A DNA stretch of 34,925 nt, from positions 1 through 34,925 of IMG/VR virus record IMGVR_UViG_3300010354_000015. The stretch is one strand, 5' to 3'. Position numbers and translations under genes: made by a program. This document shows positions 31,677 to 34,925 of the stretch, in pieces (positions within the stretch are counted from its first letter, which is position 1; every line of letters begins with the position of its first letter). Below the pieces are notes generated by a model. That model saw nothing but the letters and a program-made list of their open reading frames with translations, was not told the origin of the DNA and searched no databases. Origin of the DNA: a virus.

Positions 31677-31704
31677 ATTATATACAGGTTTATGTGCTAT
31701 GCAA
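31677..31704 (-). promoter_or_regulatory. Leftward sigma70-like promoter
   Basis: Read on the minus strand: TTGCAT at 31704-31699, 16 bases, TATAAT at 31682-31677. The -10 is perfect; the -35 matches at TTG only. The same TTGCAT-16-TATAAT layout occurs in the rightward promoter at 31828-31855. It would drive the structured leader and the two leftward genes. Confidence 0.6.
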
Positions 31705-31721
31705 TTTAATTGGGTAAATGC

Positions 31722-31759
31722 TTTTATGCGCATAAAACATTATTTTATGCATAAAATAA
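31722..31759. promoter_or_regulatory. Tandem palindromic operators (or origin elements)
   Basis: TTTTATGCGCATAAAA (31722-31737) and TTATTTTATGCATAAAATAA (31740-31759) are perfect palindromes sharing the TTTTATGC half site. Their centres are 20 bases apart, about two helical turns, so two dimers would bind the same face of DNA. They lie between the two divergent promoters, close to the leftward -35. A repressor or activator site is likeliest; a replication origin element is the alternative. Confidence 0.7.
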
Positions 31760-31768
31760 AACATTAAT

Positions 31769-31811
31769 AAAATCAATGACTTACAGCGCCTATTCGTAAG
31801 TCATTGATTTT
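31769..31811. promoter_or_regulatory. 16-bp perfect inverted repeat between divergent promoters
   Basis: AAAATCAATGACTTAC (31769-31784) and its exact reverse complement (31796-31811) flank an 11-base spacer. With A4 at one end and T4 at the other it could act as a bidirectional terminator insulating the two promoters, but the stem is AT-rich. A protein-binding site or an origin hairpin are alternatives. Confidence 0.65.
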
Positions 31812-31827
31812 GCTGGAATTATAATTG

Positions 31828-31855
31828 TTGCATTAGGCCTGTATATCTGTATAAT
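31828..31855 (+). promoter_or_regulatory. Rightward sigma70-like promoter
   Basis: TTGCAT (31828-31833), 16 bases, TATAAT (31850-31855). It sits 45 bases before the start of the acidic 65-residue gene and mirrors the leftward promoter. Confidence 0.65.
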
Positions 31856-31860
31856 TGATT

Positions 31861-31882
31861 ATGTAGTCGATGTTGACTACGT
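31861..31882. promoter_or_regulatory. Inverted repeat at the rightward transcription start
   Basis: ATGTAGTC (31861-31868) and GACTACGT (31875-31882) pair over eight bases with one T-G mismatch in DNA terms. Directly after the -10 it could be an operator or a 5' hairpin of the mRNA. Confidence 0.5.
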
Positions 31883-31900
31883 TGTTTTACGAGGTGATTT

Positions 31901-32098
31901 ATGTCTACTTATTCACATTTGTCTAATAGCGAGTTGTTTCAACGTATTTGTGACCTTGCTGATGATCATCGTGATGACGATGAGTTGTATAACGACACAG
32001 GTGAGGTTGATTATACATTGACTCATTTGCGTATGCTTATTGACGAACTTGACAATCGTGTTGCAGAAAAGTTGCTCAACGAGGATAATGACGAATAA
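31901..32098 (+). CDS. Highly acidic small protein, 65 aa
   Basis: ATG 31901 follows GAGGTGATTT, the strongest ribosome-binding site in the window. The product has 19 Asp/Glu against 5 Arg/Lys, mostly in DDHRDDDELYND (21-32) and the end NEDNDE, with a helical middle (LTHLRMLIDELDNRVAEKLL). It has its own promoter and terminator, so it is a stand-alone transcription unit, as early phage regulators or anti-defence proteins often are. DNA mimicry is a guess from charge. No family recognised. Confidence 0.75.
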   Translation: MSTYSHLSNSELFQRICDLADDHRDDDELYNDTGEVDYTLTHLRMLIDELDNRVAEKLLNEDNDE

Positions 32099-32120
32099 TT
32101 TATACTGTAACAATCATATT

Positions 32121-32151
32121 TAGGTCCGTGGTAACACGGACCTACCTTTTT
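32121..32151 (+). terminator. Intrinsic terminator after the acidic gene
   Basis: TAGGTCCGTG (32121-32130) pairs perfectly with CACGGACCTA (32135-32144) around a GTAA loop, then TTTTT at 32147-32151. It ends only seven bases before the glycosyltransferase start, so that gene depends on read-through or on RNA made elsewhere. Confidence 0.9.
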
Positions 32152-32158
32152 GGTAAAT

Positions 32159-33355
32159 ATGCATATGAACAACTTTAATAATTTATTTGAAACACAAGAT
32201 TACTGGTCCACATATGAGAATGGACCATATAAGGAAATAGGTTTTTTTGTAAGTGATCAACACTTTATAACAACAGGTGGTATTGGTCAATTTGCTAAAG
32301 CATTCTATGATATGTGTACAACATTTCATTGTAGAGTGCATTTTATTTTAGATAAACCACCTAGCAAAGATTTTTACAAATACTTTACAAAAGCAGTATT
32401 ACATTATCCTGATGATGTAATACCCTATACAATACATCAAGACAATTATTTTCGCACAGACACATACAATATGTATAAGCAGGCGAATTTTCATAGTGCA
32501 TTGATAAAAGCAAAACAATATTTGGATAATAAAAGTTTTGATATTATTATTTGTAATACACATGAATCACTAATGCCTGCATATAGTAATGGATGTAAAG
32601 ATATTATCTTTTACACACATTTACAAAAACACATTCATTTAAATGCTAATAGTTTTAAATTTTCACAAGAATTTCATAACTTGACTCATGTATTGAGTAT
32701 GTTGCCAGATATTACAATTGGAACGCAAAGTCAATATAACGCAAAGTTTTTACGACAACATTATAAAAATGTAGAAGTATTGCCTATACCTATGCCTGAT
32801 CAAAATTTTTTAAAAGAGTATAAAGGTGACAAACATGGTGTATTATATGTAGGAAGGTATGAAACACCTAGTAGGTCAGAAAGGTTTTTGGATATTTGTA
32901 AACAAGCAAATGTACCTGTTAAAATTATGACAACTAGAAAAAGTGCAGAAAAGTTTAAAGAAAAATGTATTGCACTAGGTTTGGAACATGAAATACGTCA
33001 TAATTTATTTGGTCAAGAAAAACTTGACTTTATGTTATCAAGTAGATTAATGTTAAATGTAAGCAAGAAAGATAGTTTTTGTATTGCTGCATTAGAATGT
33101 ATTGGACACATGCCAGTTATTGTACAAGACGATCAACAAGAATGGACACCATTTTTTGATAAACGATATATGATTACTTGTAGTAAAAAAGATATTGCTA
33201 ATCAAGTAAAGACATATTATGAATCAACTTATACCAAAGAGTTTTTTCCTAAATCATGGTACGGTAATGGTAGTTTAGATTACGTTCAATTACTTCATTA
33301 TGAAGCATATGATATTTGGAACGATTATATTAATAGAGATAGGGTAGATTTATAA
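32159..33355 (+). CDS. GT-B fold glycosyltransferase (GT4-like)
   Basis: 398 residues from ATG 32159; a TTG nine bases upstream lies within the terminator T-run and is rejected, and ATG 32165 is also possible. TTGGIGQFAKAF (38-49) is the N-terminal glycine loop, VEVLPIPMP the linker, VLYVGRYETPSR the start of the C-terminal domain, and SKKDSFCIAALECIGHMPVIV the donor-binding E-x7-E-like block in a form with fewer acidic residues. Expected to move a sugar from a nucleotide donor. With the FkbM and other methyltransferase genes it suggests glycan synthesis or modification. The ribosome-binding site is weak. Confidence 0.85.
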   Translation: MHMNNFNNLFETQDYWSTYENGPYKEIGFFVSDQHFITTGGIGQFAKAFYDMCTTFHCRVHFILDKPPSKDFYKYFTKAVLHYPDDVIPYTIHQDNYFRTDTYNMYKQANFHSALIKAKQYLDNKSFDIIICNTHESLMPAYSNGCKDIIFYTHLQKHIHLNANSFKFSQEFHNLTHVLSMLPDITIGTQSQYNAKFLRQHYKNVEVLPIPMPDQNFLKEYKGDKHGVLYVGRYETPSRSERFLDICKQANVPVKIMTTRKSAEKFKEKCIALGLEHEIRHNLFGQEKLDFMLSSRLMLNVSKKDSFCIAALECIGHMPVIVQDDQQEWTPFFDKRYMITCSKKDIANQVKTYYESTYTKEFFPKSWYGNGSLDYVQLLHYEAYDIWNDYINRDRVDL

Positions 33356-33582
33356 TGGGTCAGTATACATTAACCAAATACGAAAAGCGTTTAATTGATA
33401 AGGCTATACTAGATGGTGTAGATAAAGGTGTGTATAAGAAATTTGACATACCTACATTCAATCACGCACTATGTACAACTATGCCACAATGGCGTGCAGA
33501 AGAATTGACCAAAGGTCAGAATACACGCAATATCGCATATATTGACTATGTAAAAGATTTTTATAGAATTAAGTATAAATGA
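33355..33582 (+). CDS. Hypothetical protein, 75 aa
   Basis: Its ATG shares one base with the glycosyltransferase stop; AGGG lies upstream. MGQYTLTKYEKRLIDKAIL, then FDIPTFNHALCTTMPQWRAEEL and a basic C-terminus. Helical, charge-rich, no family recognised. Co-translated with the glycosyltransferase. Confidence 0.65.
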   Translation: MGQYTLTKYEKRLIDKAILDGVDKGVYKKFDIPTFNHALCTTMPQWRAEELTKGQNTRNIAYIDYVKDFYRIKYK

Positions 33583-33593
33583 CTAAATACTTT

Positions 33594-33617
33594 TGTACTT
33601 TAGACAAAGTACATTTT
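33594..33617 (+). terminator. Intrinsic terminator after the glycosyltransferase unit
   Basis: TGTACTTT (33594-33601) pairs with AAAGTACA (33606-33613) around an AGAC loop, followed by TTTT (33614-33617). The stem is AT-rich, so it is moderate in strength; it could instead be the first helix of the structured region that follows. Confidence 0.7.
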
Positions 33618-34090
33618 ATCCTATTGTCTGCGGGCATGTTGTTAGCGCAGCATGCCCATTCTCGCTAAAGTAGATTAATAGGATGCAGGCACATAGAGAC
33701 CAACTCAAGGCTGAAACTAACTGTATGGCATATGCAGCCACGAATGCATTGGAATCACGTAGGAAGTACGGTAACACCTGTGTCAGTTAGCACAAAATAA
33801 TTTAAGCGATGCGTCATAGTAAAAAAGGTAGAGGGCGCATACTAGACATACAGGTTCACTAACTATTCTGTATGTTAATAGTGAATACGCTAACAGCCCA
33901 TTGGGTGCGTGAGATATAGTCAATCCGCTGCGTTAAATGTTATGAGTTAGGACCTTATACCTCGGTATGGTTTGGGTTTGTGGTAATATATCTACCCCTT
34001 ACCCTGTGTATGATTTAGTATCAATTAAAAAAAGAAAACATGAGCGGGCTGTGCCCGCGAAATGTGTGTCTTGAACGAAGTGAAAGACAC
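33618..34090. ncRNA. Long structured non-coding region (candidate ornate RNA)
   Basis: No gene in 33583-34162. Stems seen: ATCCTATT/AATAGGAT (33618-33625, 33677-33684) around GGGCATG/CATGCCC (33632-33638, 33651-33657), with GTCTGC (33626-33631) able to pair across to GCAGGC (33685-33690); GGCTG/CAGCC (33709-33713, 33735-33739) crossing CTAACTG/CAGTTAG (33717-33723, 33784-33790); CATACAG/CTGTATG (33847-33853, 33868-33874) crossing TTCACTA/TAGTGAA (33855-33861, 33879-33885); GTTAGC/GCTAAC (33786-33791, 33889-33894); GGGT-GGTA/TACC-ACCC (33974-34004); GCGGGC/GCCCGC (34044-34058); GTGTCTT/AAGACAC (34066-34072, 34084-34090). The density resembles large phage RNAs such as GOLLD or ROOL; identity is not claimed. 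Strand unknown. Confidence 0.55.
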
Positions 34091-34110
34091 TTAATGTTAT
34101 CCATGCAAAA

Positions 34111-34139
34111 TTGACATAAAAAACTAAATATCTTATAAT
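34111..34139 (+). promoter_or_regulatory. Perfect consensus sigma70 promoter of the main operon
   Basis: TTGACA (34111-34116), 17 bases, TATAAT (34134-34139): no mismatch in either box and optimal spacing. It lies 23 bases before the 34163 gene. No other strong promoter is evident before the late terminator at 30288 on the circular map, so it may drive about 31 kb. Confidence 0.88.
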
Positions 34140-34162
34140 AAGTGAACAATAGGAGATAACAA

Positions 34163-34639
34163 ATGAAAGAAATAATAAAAGTGGTATACAAAACCAAAGT
34201 AACAAATAGCAATAACACATATATGGATATACCAGATAGTGTTAAAAAGCAAATACTAACTGCATTGGATAGTGTACATCATAACTTTAGTGAATTGGCA
34301 TTAAGCAGTAATAGTTTTGTACATGAATGCGTAAAATGGTATAACGAACCCAATAAAGAATTGCCATACAGCACATTACATAAATGCAAGAATAGCCCAA
34401 GTACATTTATTAGTGGTGTACTTAATAACATGCGTTATGGCAATCAATATGATTTTGCTGATACTCAATTTGAAATTATCAAAAAGTTATTGGAACAAAC
34501 ATCTAAAATATTAGAAGCCATAAAATACGATGAAAAAATTGCTGTACAAAACAAATCTAAATATGGCACTATACAATTAGTTGACAAATACGAAGATGTA
34601 TCTGGTAATGCATTTAGTCAACTATTTCAGGTCAATTAA
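34163..34639 (+). CDS. Hypothetical protein, 158 aa (first gene of the main operon)
   Basis: ATG 34163 follows AGGAGATAACA, a strong ribosome-binding site. A basic start (MKEIIKVVYKTKV) is followed by a mainly helical protein with HHNFSELALSSNSFVHECVKWY and a C-terminal NKSKYGTIQLVDKYEDVSG. Not recognised. As the promoter-proximal gene of the operon that carries the terminase it could be a regulator or a packaging accessory; this is inference from place only. Confidence 0.75.
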   Translation: MKEIIKVVYKTKVTNSNNTYMDIPDSVKKQILTALDSVHHNFSELALSSNSFVHECVKWYNEPNKELPYSTLHKCKNSPSTFISGVLNNMRYGNQYDFADTQFEIIKKLLEQTSKILEAIKYDEKIAVQNKSKYGTIQLVDKYEDVSGNAFSQLFQVN

Positions 34640-34647
34640 ATATGTAA

Positions 34648-34925
34648 ATGCCAAATCGCAAGAAATATAAAATAAGTCCATTAGAATTAAAAAGTTTGGG
34701 TATTACAGCAGGTGTCAATGCTAGCAATGCCAATCAACTTAAAAAGATATCAAAACTAAAAATCAAAAAAGAAATACCAAAAGTACCACTAAGTGACTTA
34801 TACATGCATGTAAAAGGTCAGTGGATACATAAGGGTAAAAGTTGTAGGTTATGTGGATTATTGCTTAGTGATACTAGAGTAATAGATAAGCATCAGTATA
34901 TTTGCAAAGTGCTAAATAAAAAAGA
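34648..34925 (+). CDS. Zinc-ribbon-like small protein, N-terminal part (continues at the window start)
   Basis: ATG 34648 opens a frame that runs off the window end and resumes at base 124 of the left end, stopping at 139: 97 residues in all. The N-terminal half (MPNRKKYKISPLELKSLGI, then KKISKLKIKKEIPKVPLSD) is very lysine-rich, and the C-terminal half carries CRLC and HQYIC, a possible zinc site. Probably nucleic-acid binding. It starts eight bases after the previous stop. Confidence 0.8.
   Translation, partial: MPNRKKYKISPLELKSLGITAGVNASNANQLKKISKLKIKKEIPKVPLSDLYMHVKGQWIHKGKSCRLCGLLLSDTRVIDKHQYICKVLNKK
34803..34925. repeat. Terminal direct repeat, right copy
   Basis: Identical to 1-123, both copies within the 97-residue gene. 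Marks where the circular map was opened. Confidence 0.95.

Noticed and set aside
31638-31709. 23-codon frame with AGGA eight bases upstream, a possible leader peptide
   Set aside because: Too short to judge, and it lies opposite to the leftward promoter that better explains the region.
33542-33569. TTGACT-16-TAGAAT promoter-like boxes at the end of the 75-residue gene
   Set aside because: A terminator-like hairpin follows within 30 bases, so it is uncertain that any transcript would enter the structured region; left out of the feature list.
33911-33921. GAGATATAGTC, identical to a common form of the group I intron P7 3' strand
   Set aside because: No upstream GACTA partner strand, no recognisable P/Q elements and no interrupted gene around it, so a group I intron is not supported.
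30163-34162. tRNA or tmRNA genes in the gene-free stretches
   Set aside because: No seven-pair acceptor stem with T-arm consensus, CCA end or tmRNA core motifs could be found by eye on either strand.

Overview
The window is the complete genome of a small, AT-rich tailed dsDNA phage. Its unit length is 34,802 bp. The last 123 bases (34803-34925) repeat the first 123 exactly, and one open reading frame (a 97-residue protein with a zinc-ribbon motif) runs across the join, so the true map is circular or circularly permuted and the window ends are arbitrary. A lambda-like tape measure, a lambda-like programmed frameshift in the tail chaperone genes and the lack of sheath or baseplate genes point to a siphovirus. 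The host cannot be named; the base composition and fibre-module style suit phages of AT-rich aquatic bacteria, which is inference only.

Layout. A perfect sigma70-type promoter (TTGACA, 17 bp, TATAAT; 34111-34139) faces a dense run of co-directional genes that crosses the join and continues to 30162, ending at a strong terminator (30288-30317). In order the run holds: small genes of unknown function and a DUF115/GT42-like protein (34163-1985); a small-terminase candidate, an FkbM methyltransferase, the large terminase and an HNH endonuclease (1988-5176); the head genes portal, Dps-like ferritin, scaffold and major capsid protein (5182-9153); connector, tail terminator and tail tube (9171-10683); the tail chaperones G and GT, made by -1 frameshifting, and the tape measure (10976-14337); distal tail, a GNAT-like protein and a gpJ-like tip protein (14337-18889); then about 11 kb of adhesion proteins. 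The largest of these is a 2,061-residue protein with three collagen-like blocks and a C1q-like C-terminus.

The remainder (30163-34162) is accessory and regulatory. A leftward pair of AT-rich genes (a SAM methyltransferase and an unknown) and a rightward acidic 65-residue protein diverge from a control region with two matching promoters (TTGCAT, 16 bp, TATAAT), two related palindromes centred 20 bp apart and a 16-bp perfect inverted repeat. A GT-B glycosyltransferase follows. Two long gene-free stretches (31375-31900 and 33583-34162) are unusually rich in perfect stems, several of them crossing as pseudoknots would; they are the best candidates here for undescribed structured RNAs.

How it works together. 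Head and tail assembly are complete. Four genes (DUF115/GT42-like, FkbM, class I methyltransferase, GT-B) suggest making or modifying a glycan on the virion or the host surface. No recognisable replication, recombination, integration or endolysin gene was found, so replication must rely on the host, on a helper, or on the unrecognised small proteins.
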